Source: Hysterangium stoloniferum
Lineage: Eukaryota > Basidiomycota > Agaricomycetes > Hysterangiales > Hysterangiaceae
Reading direction: 5' to 3'
NCBI GenBank assembly: GCA_015178975.1
Contig: WHVD01000004.1
Location: 1,860,001-1,924,000 of the forward strand
Length of the DNA stretch: 64,000 nt
Each line of letters begins with the position of its first letter. Position 1 is the stretch's first letter. Shown one piece after another: positions 1-11,846 of the stretch. A program made the translations under genes and the position numbers. The notes below the pieces were generated by a model. It worked only from the letters and a program-made list of their open reading frames with translations. It was not told the origin of the DNA and ran no database searches.

Positions 1-380
1 TCAGAAAAACCTCCCAAAACTGAAAGTTTTGAAACAGTTTTTCACTTCAAACAATGCTTAAAAAATTTGGCCAAATATTTTGATGTTTAAAACTCCAAAA
101 ATTTTGGGGTGCCTCTAGTGACATGATGTAGGCACCCAGATTACACAAGGATGCTGGATTTACAATGCCCCTCTATGCAAGACAACTGAAGTGTGTGAGG
201 AGTGGATTTATATTTATATGTGTGATCGTGGCTACTGTTCCTGTTCCCATATCCATTGCGTGAACATTACCATTTTTCATTTACCTTGATCATTGTGAAT
301 ATATCAATTGGAAAGCAAACTTGGTAATCATAATGTGGTCTATCAGCACCTCATGTTACATAACTTCATTTTGAAGTTCA

Positions 381-3230
381 CATGAAGATTCGGACCGAGG
401 GGCTTTGTAAAAATATCCGCCATATTTTCCTTCGATGGTACATATGTAAGTATTGCATTGTTAGAAGCTACTTTCTCGCCGATAAAATGATACGCGATAT
501 TATAATATGATAGGTGCAGTCGCTATCGCGCCGGATCGCTCCGGATTGTTGCAAACCTAAGTTCGCTAAGTAATTGTCGAAGCCACCTAGCAGCGTAGGT
601 GAGTGCGTTGTATTCGGTTTTTAGTTGTAGAAAAGAGCACTTTTTGACTGCTTCTTCGAGCTCCATGCAATACATCCATTTGTGAGTATTGCTGTATATC
701 CAGATACCAACTTTGCTTCATTTGCAAAATCAGCGTCGACGTACATTGTCAGTTCTAATCATTGTTACAGCGCTGGTGAATGGTTCTTTCGTCCCTGGTA
801 CTCTTGATATATCTGAAAATTTGTTTTATAGCTGTCCAGTGTTCATTGGAATGGTCTGTGGTAAAATTGGTTAAGATGATGGACTGTGAATGTGATGTCG
901 GGACGCGTACCAAGTGCAGCGTACATGGGGGAACCGACATACGGTACATTGTGTATTGCAGGATTACGTTCATTTGGGACACAGAATTTCGTGGATTTGT
1001 TGATAGGTGTCGAAACCTGATGCATATCATCGAATCCGAATCGTACGAGAATCGCGTCGATATATCCCCTAAGAACCTTCATGGAGGTTCCTTCGTCCTT
1101 ATCCCTGCCAATCTTGATTCTTGATTCCCAATACTTTTTTCATTTCACCTAGGTCTTTCATCACAAATAACTAATTAAGTTCTTTTATTTTATAGACCCC
1201 TTCGCCAGATTTCGCGAGTAAGCGTAGATCGTCAGCATCGACAACAATAACGCGTGTCGATGTTTCGCTTTTCGGATAAAGATACACCTATCTGCTTGAC
1301 TTTGAATGTATTTTAGTTTCAATACTTTGCTTTTGAGTTTATCGCTCAATGCTCGTCCGACTTGTTTAAGCGCTCCATGTGTGCCATCCCCAAATTCCGC
1401 TGGTTGTTGCATGTATATTTCTTCGTCCAACGTTGAATTCAGGTAAGCATCTTTTACATCCATCATATGTATCTCCCAGTTAAGTTGGACTGCGAGCAAT
1501 TAGTGCTCACAACGATTCTAATTTGACCATGGGCGATGAAATCTCGAAACAATCCATTCCTTTCTGGTCGCTGTGTAAAACCTTGTGCGACAAGCCTAGC
1601 CTTGGCCTTTTCGAATGTGCCATCTGGGAAGTTTTTCGATGCATAAACCCATCGACATCCAATCGCAAGGCGATTTTCTGGTAAGTCAACCAATTCCCAT
1701 GTTCCAATGCCATTGTGTTGATCACTTCACATCTCCATCACACTCTGGCATCTTTGATAATCGCCGTGTTGCTTCGCTTTTTCTGGTGGTATGACTATCC
1801 CCCAACCAACACGCGGTGTACAGGTCTCTCAGCAGGATTGTTCATCCGTCTATAGTCAAGTCTGGGTCCTTTGCCCGAAATTCGTGTACTGGTACGTGTG
1901 GGTGCTGTCGTGTGTGGAGCTCGTTACTGACGTAGCTGGCGTTGATATTGAACTCCTAATATCCGTTGCATTCTGCTCAGTCGGCTGATTTTCCCCCTCG
2001 AGCTGAACATCGTCCAAATCGTCGGCGTCTAGAATTGGGTGCAACCTTGTGTCATGTTCATCAAACATGACGTTGCGCGATGTTTGAGCGCGTCTCAAAC
2101 GCGTGTTGAAGTCTTTGCATGCTTTCGAATTATCCGCTAACCCGACAAACAGGTGTTCTTCGACTTTCGGTTCTGACTTATTCTTTCTTTGATCTGGTAC
2201 CATTACCCAACAATTTGTTTCAAATTCTTCAAGCCCCGAAATATCTGGCATTTTCTGGAATAAAATTTGGTAAGGTGTTTTTCCATTTCCTAAGGCATGT
2301 GTAGGTGAACAATTTTTGATATAACGCGCATAGGTCACGGCTTTTGTCCACAACATTTTCGGAAAATTCTTCGCATAAAGCATGGCACATGCATGCTCGA
2401 GTAATCTACGGTTTAGTGGTTCGGCGATTCCATTTTGAGTATGGTGCTGTCATCTCCATGATGACTCCATTTTGAGTACATAATTCTTTAAAATCTCTGT
2501 TCATGTATTCCCCACTGCCATCCATTCACAATCTCTTCAAGGTTCTCCCGATCTGGGTATCCATGAAGAGCCTTATACCTTTTGAAATGTTCGAGCGCAT
2601 TATCTTTGGTATGTCCCAAATATCGTATTGAATATTTTGATTTGACACCCGTGAACGAATAGAATTTTTTTCGCGATTCGTTCCTTCGATCGCGGCTGGT
2701 CCCCATACATCGGAAGTCACGATTTCAGCTACTTCGATATCTCGGTCACTTGATTCCTTTGGATATGGTTCAACATGTCATTTGCCTTCGATACAGGCCA
2801 TACATTGCGCGTTGGATCTTTGGACTCATCCACATCCATTCCTTTGACCACTTCTCGATATAAATCCCAATCTGGAATGTCCGCCAATTTCGACGTGGTA
2901 TCAGCTATTCAGAGACCGTTTGGCCAGCCTCACCACATTTCAAATGTGGTAAGTCAAAGGACAAAGGCGCATATGTCAACGTGTCCACGCTGAGTTTTAT
3001 CTTCCAATAACTCGCTGTTTTGTGGTGGGGCCACAAAGGGATAAAAGCACGAACTGTGCAAGATAGGAAAATATTCTGCCAATCTGGCGGGAGTCTGAAG
3101 GCCATGGAATCAATTTCGTCGCTTGTGGTTGATAGTCTGTTAAATGTTCCGAATATTCCTGGTACCGTTGTATGTGTCAGTTTGATGTTCTTGTTGATTT
3201 TAGAAGACTAACACCGCGATATATGACATA
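381..3230 (-). pseudogene. Ty1/copia retrotransposon pol remnant
   Basis: Reading the minus strand from 3230 to 381 gives Pol domains in copia order, in several frames broken by stops and frameshifts. A pre-integrase C-x-A-C-x-x-GK knuckle lies near 2790. The integrase core starts with DVWGP near 2710 and its C-terminal half (AEPLNRRLLEHACAML, then a WTKAVTYARYIKN stretch) runs 2430-1860. Reverse transcriptase blocks follow: RWVY/KARLVAQGFTQ (1690-1580) and MDVKDAYLNSTLDEEIYMQQP (1460-1390). RNase H includes LGTRPDITF (near 930), SGYTAILTNG and AWSSKKQS (700-610). The stretch ends with the copia C-terminal signature ADIFTKPL (near 410). Gag, protease and both LTRs were not found. CpG is still frequent here, unlike in the 16-46 kb elements. 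Assignment to copia is secure; the limits are approximate. Confidence 0.9.
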
Positions 3231-3513
3231 CTTCAGCTTTATCGAGTTGGAGGAGTGATTATCTGCGAATACAGCTCCTGTTAATATATTATAGCTGTGC
3301 AAGCGTGCACACGGTGGGAGGGCTGAACAACGCCCTTTCGATCCACGCCAACTCACATCAATAGGATACACGTGAACCCGAGCTGAATGAGGACTGCATA
3401 ATAGTCACGGGGCATGACATAGGTCAATCCTCCCTACCCAAATCAATCGCCTAACAAACCTCCAGCGTTGTATAATAGGACGCGAAGTAATAACAACGTT
3501 TCATAGGAGACCA

Positions 3514-4027
3514 TCATGAAATGCAATGGGTAAAAATAATCCGATATGGATCATCTGTGTAGAAGTTAATTAATTCTTCACTTCGAAACCGCTTTTGGAT
3601 GTTTGTGAGGATAATAGTGGGCTTGACGCCAGGGAAGGAAGCCAGATCGAAATAGCTTCTCAGCAAGCTCGGTGTTTTGGTTTTAGAAGGTGAGGTCACC
3701 GCATGGTGATCTCCGGTGATAACATTACTTTGCTTCCTGCAGATCACTAATCATGCAACCAAGTTTATTGAAGTGATAAACTAGTTTTCCCAGAGCACAC
3801 ACAACCCTGGGTTCCCTTTTGAAAGCGAGCACGCCGAACATAGTAATGTCGGCCTCCCAGTTTTCAATAACCTCCAATAGCCTACCAGGTGATAGTCCGT
3901 TTTTGTGCCTCGTCACATGCTCTTGGAAATTTTCTACACCTTTAGGATACACTGTTGAGGTGTCCAGGAAAAAAATGGAGCCAGCAAGGTGGTAAAATTT
4001 CCAGCAAAAAAACCAACTTACGGTCAT
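3514..4027 (-). CDS. unrecognised coding-like stretch, perhaps two exons
   Basis: I do not recognise this. From about 3965 to 3722 the minus strand is open for some 80 residues, after a plausible intron (donor GTAAGT at about 4023, acceptor AACAG at about 3953). A second open stretch overlaps it at 3747-3514. The predicted peptides are mixed hydrophobic/charged without low complexity, which fits a degenerate or short host gene. No start codon, domain or homologue is evident. It lies between the copia remnant and a MITE and may be spurious. Confidence 0.25.
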
Positions 4028-5010
4028 AGTTTTTTTTCGGATACCTCAACAGTGCATCATAAAGATAGCCAGCCAACCTTCCACAAAACAAATAAATACT
4101 TCCATATTTTCAACGTCTGAATAGGCATCTAGCCAACCAGTGGTACATGCTATGTAGTTCTGAGTTTAAACAACTAAATAAACATTGTTTGCGTTCCAGG
4201 TCCTCTTGGGTCAACGGCATGCATCTTGACAAAGTTGAAGTTAGTGAGCTTATACCTAATATAATTTACGTTCAATACGCACTATATATGACCATAGCAT
4301 TTCGAACTTGCAACATTAGCGGATCTTGATAACGGGAATTTACTCAGCTTGGGAAGCCTATGGTAACTGTCCGCAAATCCTAACCAAAGGAGGAGTGCCT
4401 GAGGCTCCATATATGTCATTCATGTAAGCACTCACCTTCTGGCGTTCCGATTGAAGGTTGCGGACTCTCGTTACTGTCGGAATCCTCAGCGAGAAAGAAG
4501 CGTGGGCGAGTAGTCGGTTGAGAGACGAAGCGAGCCAGGTTTCGTCTCGTGGGGAGCATTCAATGTAGCACTGTCAAATCTGTGAAGGAAATTGAATACA
4601 CGGTTGAATATAAGCACAGGTAATGCTAAAGGCTCTTACAAGTTGAAGGGGTTAATAAATTGTCGGGGGCGATAAGAGGCTTGTCTCCACTGTCTGGGGG
4701 TTCCTTAGGTGTAGGTAAATACTAAGAATGTTCGGGGTCAGTGCCTTATCTCGCTTCGATATTATTAGGGCTGCATGCCCTAGTTGAGAATGATTAACAA
4801 CTTTAGAAGCCCTTGGAATCGATGCGGCAAACTGCTCAAAACAGCCAAAAACAGCCACCTCTTAGTCACCAATGAATCAAAGGCTTTACTTTCCATGTTT
4901 CTCTCTGCTTTGTTCTAGATCTTATTTATTGCGAAATTACCTTCGACTTCAATCATTCGACGGTCGATGCATTATAATATGTGCACCATGGACAACAGAG
5001 TCCGAGAGAA
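4028..5010. other. intergenic, no gene recognised
   Basis: No long open frame, repeat or RNA gene could be supported. Base composition resembles the gene island to the right rather than the CpG-poor transposon blocks. Confidence 0.5.
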
Positions 5011-5207
5011 CATCAGGGATTTCGGGAATGTCTACGCCCATTATGTAGACTCCCTATCCTCCCTAGCCTCCTTAGATATACGGACTAGTAAATAGGGATC
5101 TCGCGAAAGTAGTGTGTCTAGCCGTGTCTAGCCGAGCTAGCTAGCTCTCCTAGATGGCTCTAGACAATATAGACGGCATACTTACTGATCTTCCCGCTTT
5201 CCTGATG
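5011..5207 (+). mobile_element. 197-bp MITE with CATCAGG ends (copy 1)
   Basis: Begins CATCAGGGATTTCGGGAATG and ends TTTCCTGATG, giving inverted ends of about 7-10 bp, flanked by AA on both sides (2-bp target duplication). A second copy lies at 47340-47538 and a fragment at 57145-57193. The interior is non-coding and contains GTCTACGCCCATTATGTAGAC, itself an inverted repeat, and repeated CTAGC/GCTAG steps. The ends match those of the Plavaka-type element at 33652-45135. Confidence 0.8.
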
Positions 5208-5451
5208 AAGGTCTATTTGTAAACCGTGTGATAGAGCCCACACAAAGGGTGCACAAAGGAGTGAGGCATATCTTTTATGTCACTCTTCCCCTTATTCACT
5301 ACTCTCTCTATTGTTCTTAATATCACATATAAACCACTCATCCATCACAGCTACACCTCAGTCCGTTATACTACTGTTATACGTGACTGAGATATTCTAG
5401 GGTCTTGATTTTTAACATATGTAAAATTACATATAAGACTCATTGATGTGC

Positions 5452-7045
5452 TCAATACCTTGGGATACCATGAAATGCGAATCGTCTACTAATCCATTTA
5501 TCGTCCGAAAAATCAACAACATTTTCCTCTAATGGCTCATACCCTGCATGTAAGCGATCTTCCGCGTATAAACGAACCGCAGTACGACTTCCTAACCTAG
5601 GTTCAATAGACATATGACAACCCCTAATGGAAACATATATCAACCCACATAACCACAATGCTAGCGATGCAAATGACCCATAGAAGAATGGGTACGAGCG
5701 CGTTGGAGCGAATGTGGAAATTGTCACGTTGTACTTTGTATCTGATGCTCTGGATAGTAAACCAATTCCCGCCGTCATGTGTTCAACACCGAGCCATATT
5801 CGATAGGCGAAAATGTCAAGACTTGGCTGGGTAAAGTTCAGCTTGTTGCCATTGCCGAGGGTAGCACTATACCCTAGTTGTTTTATCAGTACTGAACTGC
5901 TCTCCGAGGTGTCGTTCACAACGCTCGCATTGGCCATACCGGCAAGTACAGCGGAAAGAGGGTCCGCAAGCCCCATCCCCTGTACCGGATTGTAGGTGAT
6001 GTTCTTTACAAATGAACTGTAGATGTGATCCATTCCCAATAATGACGCAGTACCGAGCGAGAAACCCGATTGACACTTGATCATACCAGTGGTGCCTACA
6101 GTTCCATTGTTGGATTGAATGAAGATATAAGCTGTGGCGTTGGAGTCGTGACCGGAGGGCACTGTGAGGGCCGATGGGTATGTGCAATAGCTATAGGTGA
6201 GGTTTGCAGTCCCAAAAGAGACTTTTATATCAATCTTTTGGTCCATAGGGAGAGGAAGAGAGTTGTTGCAGAACATTGGGAAGAGAGTGGGATTTTGCTC
6301 AACAGCCGTGGAAGCGTCGTCGAATGGCGCGCAGCCCCCTTGAAGTCGTAAGCCTGGCAGATTGATATTTACGTCTCCGATATCTCCGGTAAAAAAGAAG
6401 TCACTGATATTTCTTGGTGGGATTTTGTCTGGAGCGTATATACTGCGCTCGTAGGCCCCGAATACGGATAGACCGGTGGCCCATGAGCCCATCCCCGTGG
6501 TTATCTCCATGTCCCGGTCCACATCAAGGATCGCCTGCGGAGAAAATGCAAGTGGGGTGAATGTAAAGGATGACGTCGCATTGATGGATCCTAGAGGATA
6601 AGCACGCAAAAGGATTGATGGCGTGACAAAGGCAACCATGCACGTGAATGCAAACACGAGAAATAGTAGGGAGACACGGATCTTCTTCTTGATCATGGTG
6701 ATCACAGCACCTCCGAGTGAGAGTGGGCCAGACCATGCGCAGTCAGCCAGCCAGAAGAGCTCAGCCCAGGTACGCGGTGCTGTGCTCTCCTGCTGAATCG
6801 CGGAAACACCGACTCGCGCGAGGTGTAAAGCAGTAATAGACACGTGAAATTGGGAGAAGAAAGTGTGCATTGTGTCCGTCCAATCGCTATATTTAAAACT
6901 CAGGTCAATATTGTGGGGAGCGACTTTGACTGCCTGCTCGAGGAAAAAAATGTACACTGCAATGCAGCAGATCCATATGCCTAGAACTATAAGACTAAGA
7001 GGGTGCCAACTCCATTTCGATTCCTGCTGAAGTCGTGGGTCACGC
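5452..7045 (-). CDS. glycosylated multi-pass membrane protein of unknown function (5' end incomplete)
   Basis: One uninterrupted minus-strand frame runs from an apparent splice acceptor (ATTTTAG, about 7045) to a TGA at 5452, about 530 codons. In-frame GTG at 6957 is not a credible start, because the same frame continues upstream through a charged QQRDPRLQQ stretch and a membrane segment (LSLIVLGIWICCIAVYIFF). A second membrane segment (VSLLFLVFAFTCMVAFV) follows about 90 residues later. Then comes a loop of about 300 residues with roughly ten N-x-S/T sites and several cysteines, a last membrane helix (FFYGSFASLALWLCGLIYV) and a short acidic cytosolic tail. This layout (extracellular domain between helices) is common among lineage-specific membrane proteins of Agaricomycetes; the family is not identified. 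The first exon(s) should lie beyond 7100. Confidence 0.65.
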
Positions 7046-8820
7046 TGCTGCTCGATAGTAGCTAAAATCCCAAGTATGCACAGTAAGCAGATACATTAGA
7101 GATAACTTGAAGTGAATTGTTCAGACCTGCATCGGGTTGTGGGTTTTTTTCACTGTACAGAGTGTGCGTCGACGGTATAGGGTTGTAAGGGTTCATGGCG
7201 TTGACAAGAGAATAACCAAAGAGCCTTGCCACTATATAGGAAAGGAAACATTGGCTATGCGAACCCATATGTTTAGAGTGCCTATCAACCATTGAGTTCA
7301 ACTTGAAACCATCAGAAGTGCCTACCACTCTAGACAGGTTCTTCGTCAGTATAGAAGAAGTACCTATTACGAAAAGCTCCCGGGGGCTCCAGTGGAGGAC
7401 TCTTCCCGGAGCCAAAAAATCCACTGAGCTCCAATACAACTCCAACATTCTCACATTCTCTTCCGTCTTAGGTGCCCAATAGAACTTAAGATCTTCGAGT
7501 GTCTATGGTGCATACAGCCTAGACGCGGCCACTTTTTAACAGAGGCCAAATTAGTGGGAAATGTTTCTGAGCATCTCCATTGATATAGTGCCACTGATGG
7601 ATCATAGAATTTGGGTTTTAGTAACCATGGCCAAAAGCAGTCCCATGGATCATCGACGCGTTTTTAGTTTTGGATCCTGTGTGCATATCAACTTCACTAA
7701 TAACTCATCGGATCCTTGAATGATTCAACGTCGGTTAAGCATCCAATTTGTTGTGTGTTGGCCGTCATCCAGATGTTCTCGTCAAACCTTCTGCAGCTAC
7801 CCCTGGTTCATCATGAACCAGTATATATTTTCAACTCCGTCCATGCAACCACCCCATCTGAAGCTGGCACCGCCTATGTCAGAGCCGTATAGTAAATCGC
7901 AAATATAATCGATCCCTCCCACCAACAGTATAGCTCTCCCACGACCACGCCGCAGTTTCATAGCGTTTCCGGAGTACTTATGGCCTCTCTAGCGGATCTA
8001 CTGGAGCACCATCACAAAACTAGTGAATTGGCTATAAGGAGCAACGCGATGACGAATGAGGCGTTCTGGGTGCCAGAGGGTTTGGAACTGCCTAAAATGA
8101 AACTATCCCGCATCATCAAGTCCTCTCATCTATGATTTAATTAGGGGCCGCCCGAGACTAAACTTAAATCCCAATCAGGTCGAGAGAAGCATTGATGGAT
8201 CATCTGTACAACTGCGTCCCCCTGATCTAGTCGCTCTCTCAACATAGACCCTGCCTGATGCGACACCACCTCAAGAGCAAAAATTAGAGGTCTCCTTGGA
8301 TACCAAGCCACAATATTTGACCACATAACTTTTGTATCACCAAACATTTTGCACTGCCTTGATCCGTTTCCTAAATGAATTATTTTATGCAGTTACCAAA
8401 TGCTGATGAGGGGTAATTTCTTGAGTATACTTCGCTGTGCACCGAAAGCAGTCTACCGCAGCAGTGCATATAGAATGATCTAAAAACTCTCGCATCTCCC
8501 TTCCATTTTGTATGTTCTTCTATTTCCGTCGCGCACTGTCTATTTTTTAATCATGGTCTCTCTCTGAGGTCCATAACCTACGAAGGCTAATCCTTAAATT
8601 TTTCGGACTGAATTTTTGCAAAAAGCTACTAACTAATAAGACATTCTCTATTCATACTCATTAGTCTCCTGATTCTATCTATCCATACTATTTCATAGTG
8701 CCCCCCACACAGGAGGCCTCTTTTTTTTTTTCCTGGGGGCCTGCGGCCCCCCGGTACCCCCCAGTACCCCCTGAATTCGTTAGATTCCGCTTGCAAGGAA
8801 GTCGTATGGGCAAAAATGTA
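7046..8820. other. probable 5' exons of the membrane-protein gene, then unassigned sequence
   Basis: The minus strand is open at 7454-7062 (WSSVDFLAPGRVLHWSPREL region), ending just before the acceptor of the gene to the left, and could hold upstream exon(s) in part; I could not join it convincingly. A second open stretch at 8347-8141 (minus) is not recognised. At 8735-8751 a GC-rich hairpin, GGGGGCC-tgc-GGCCCCC, follows a T11 run; see findings. Nothing else is supported. Confidence 0.35.
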
Positions 8821-9555
8821 CAGTTGCGGACAATCAAAGTCAGCCAATTTGGCTACCTCATTTTTCTACATTGCCACAAACACTTGGGGGGTAGTTAAAA
8901 GCTGTAAAAACATGTATATTGGGACCTAATGAGGATATTTCAACGAGCCGATTTCCACATTTCGAAGATATTTAGTGAGACAACCTCAAAAATTTTGGCC
9001 ACCCCCAAAACAAATCAGGAAAAATCTGAAACAATATGCAATTCAGAGCTTTCTATGAGCCAAACATGATTCTACTAAATATATTTGAGGTTTGTCTGAG
9101 CATAACAGTACAATACAATATATTTGAAGTTTAGCCGCCTACTGAGTGGGGTTTCGATGTTCGCAAAATGCGCACCAAGTGTGTGCCAGTATGCCCATTT
9201 GAAAATACTGATTGCTGCATGGCCCGGCTACTCAGCAAACAGGACGACTTCGTGAACCAAGAGTCTATGCTCGAAGTAGTGCTGCCACATGGGCTGTCAG
9301 GAAGCAAAAACAACACCATCAGGTTTCTAATATGGCAATGATGTCGATTGATGCTGTTCTAAACCCTAACTAGCTTACAAAATTTCACAAAATTTGACCA
9401 AAAATTTTGGCGACTCTAAAACCTAATGGGAAAAATATGAGAAAAGTGCTTTTCAATGTATATTGACCAGCTGGATCCAAATCTGGAATTAGTTTCTTCC
9501 CAAAAGTTCTCAATCGTGAGATATTAAACTTGCCGACTTTGATTGTCCGCAACTG
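8821..9555. mobile_element. 735-bp TA-flanked non-autonomous Tc1/mariner-like element
   Basis: Left end CAGTTGCGGACAATCAAAGT and right end (reverse complement) CAGTTGCGGACAATCAAAGT are identical over 20 nt, with 2-3 further matching positions. Both are preceded by TA (8819-8820, 9556-9557), the target duplication of the Tc1/mariner superfamily. The interior has no transposase motif, so the element would need a transposase in trans. Its ends differ from those of the four larger Tc1 elements in the window, so it belongs to another family. Confidence 0.85.
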
Positions 9556-9557
9556 TA

Positions 9558-10441
9558 GCATCAGGGTCAAATATATACACTGTTCAACCATCGATGGCAG
9601 AATCTGAAAAGGCATAAAGCTAATCGTTGATGGCATTGCCGATCTGTGGTAGAATCAGCGCAACGAGGCTGAAGGGGATTGGCGCTAGACGACTTGGTAT
9701 TCCACGCGACTATTCAAGTGAACTAAGTAGCCACTGGGATGGCTGCTGAGCATTCCGTCTAAAATTATACATTCTGGAAATTAATGTTCGGAGTTTTAGC
9801 ATGCATTGTTACTTTTGCGGATTTGTATCACGAAGAACAAGGGGAAAGAATTGTTACGTATTTATGGTGACTCGGCAAACTACAACCGCAAAACCTTCCA
9901 TGATTCTTTCTACTGTTCCAAGCCCCTGCAAGAAGCACCATTAAATCGCGCCTCATTTCATTCCAATCGAACTGTAATCAATGTGTGCCCTTTACATTTA
10001 GCAAGGTTCAGCCCGCCTCTCTTCTCTCGCTCAAAGCCACTGGCACTCGAGGCAACACTGTCAAGATACCAATATACTATCTCATGAGAAGAGAGAGGAT
10101 ATAATACACAACCCCAGTAGTTCAATTGCTGCTATCAATATATATGATCAATTTTATAATTCTTAGCCGCACCGCCACCGACTCATCAATTGTAAGAAGT
10201 TTGTGGACTGTCATCCGACTGGCGAAGCGAACAAGGGGTGCTTCTCTGGTCAGGGTCACAAGAACCAAAAAGAAACCAGAGGTATTGCGGAACATCTTGT
10301 CTAATTTGATGGAATCCTCTTTTGACCCTCCATTAATCTCCTTCGCCAGAATCATGTGGCGGTGAGCTTCGATCGCGCAGCATAAAATGGGACAATTCGA
10401 GATAAAGTCATCGCGTCATCTCCATCCAACTTTTTGGAGAT
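9558..10441. other. intergenic, 5' region of the zinc-finger gene
   Basis: No gene, RNA or repeat could be supported. The segment ends at the start codon of the C2H2 protein at 10442. Confidence 0.4.
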
Positions 10442-11113
10442 ATGGCTTACTCTGCTTCTACTTATAAATCCGTGTGTTATCCTTCGTCCCAAGATACGCG
10501 TTACCAGCAAGTTGACTGGCCCGGCACTTTTCCACCTCCCAATTCGTCCTATGGTGGACATTCTACCTTCCCTGCATACAGCCAATCCTCAGGCCATGCG
10601 CTGGCAGAATGCGGATACCCTTCCAAAACTGGTCATCCCGATCCAGAGAGTTATCGCTCTGACAGGCCACAGTTGGAAAAACAGACATACGCCAATAACC
10701 CGTCATCCTCTAACGGACAGTCGTCGAAGCGTAGTTTTCAAGCCATATCTACCCAGAGTTCTGTTAGTATATTGTACCCATCATCCCCCTCTCGACGACA
10801 TGCATGCGACCAGTGCACTCTCGCGTTTGATCGTCCTCACGACCTGAAACGGCATCGGTAATCAGGGATTTTGGGTATTTCTCCCTCGCAATTAACGTCA
10901 CTTTTCTTCCTTTTTGTTTAGACAAACCCATACCAATACGAAACATTACCAGTGTCCCGCGTGTGACAAGACATTTACTCGGAAAGATGCGGTCAAGCGT
11001 CACCAGGTAATTGAGTTCGTAGAACAAATGGCAATACTTCTAACTGCTCTGACTCGATAATACAGGCTGGGAAAGCCTGCGGACTCGGACTTGAGATCCG
11101 AAAAACAATGTAG
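10442..11113 (+). CDS. small C2H2/C2HC zinc-finger protein, 3 exons
   Basis: Exons 10442-10857, 10922-11006 and 11066-11113 join in frame (549 nt, 182 aa). Introns are 64 and 59 nt with GT..AG ends (GTAATC..TTTAG, GTAATT..TACAG). Residues 1-120 are Ser/Pro/Gln/Tyr-rich and look disordered. Two adjacent fingers follow: the first is C-x2-C-x12-H-x3-H (CDQC...RHRQTH), split by intron 1; the second is C-x2-C-x12-H-x5-C (CPAC...RHQAGKAC), split by intron 2. A C2HC second finger before a short tail is a common fungal arrangement. It is likely a nuclear DNA-binding protein; the target is unknown. The stop at 11113 comes only 16 codons into exon 3, so further alternative exons are possible. Confidence 0.7.
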
Positions 11114-11846
11114 GATTCCAAGACTTGAAAACAATATTATAAATCTTCTAACGGAAAGACATTTAATGGGTCAATGTGGTTTTCCACCATGTACCAGCTG
11201 TTCTTTGAATTCTGTCCCACCTTATCGGTCACACTACTGTTGGAGTTTGATTCCAAAATTTCCTCTTAGACACGGCCACAATAGTATTGTCCCCCTGGCT
11301 TGAACATTCGTTGAAAGGTACATGTAAGAATGCTGCCGAGATCACACGGTATAGATCCACGCTATCACGTACGACATAGATTCTTCTCAGTACAGCACAT
11401 CGAACGTACAACTTCTGTCGATCATGTTCCCTTATTGTGGGGGTGATCATCAGTGTATCCTCTCGCAATCCCACTCCTTCCCTGCTCTAATACGCTCGGC
11501 TCATCTTCACCTAACCTCTGTTCTAATCCTTTGAATGTTCGTCGATGGAGAAAGTCCACTGATCAGAGTTCAATGAGATACACGGATATTTGTAAAGACA
11601 CGTGTACTTGCCACCCGCACTATCAGTGGCTCGTGCCAGTGCATTATCAGTATTACGCAGCATAAGCGATGACGAATCTTCAGATGTCGATGTGGCTACC
11701 TCTGAAACCGAGTACGTAAGCATAGATCCAGCAGTGAAAATCCAGTATTCTGCTCGACAAACCTTCGCCATATCTCTTAGCGTGCCTATATTTTCCTGTT
11801 ATTAAACTGAACATTGGTCGATCCGAGTCTTCCTCTTTGCCGCTTC
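11114..11846. other. region between convergent genes; possible extra exon
   Basis: Lies between the zinc-finger gene (plus) and the 3' end of DPH2 (minus). At 11602-11805 the plus strand is open for 67 codons with an acidic Ser-rich stretch (SISDDESSDVDVATSE) that would suit a transcription-factor tail, but I found no splice path that joins it to the fingers. Otherwise nothing is supported. Confidence 0.3.

Noticed and set aside
1..380. 3' LTR of the first copia remnant
   Set aside because: No TG..CA border, purine tract or second copy could be identified.
6070..6351. Plus-strand 93-codon frame
   Set aside because: Lies wholly within the membrane-protein gene on the other strand.
5452..6957. 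GTG at 6957 as the start of the membrane protein
   Set aside because: The frame continues upstream through a membrane helix to a splice acceptor; fungal genes rarely start at GTG.
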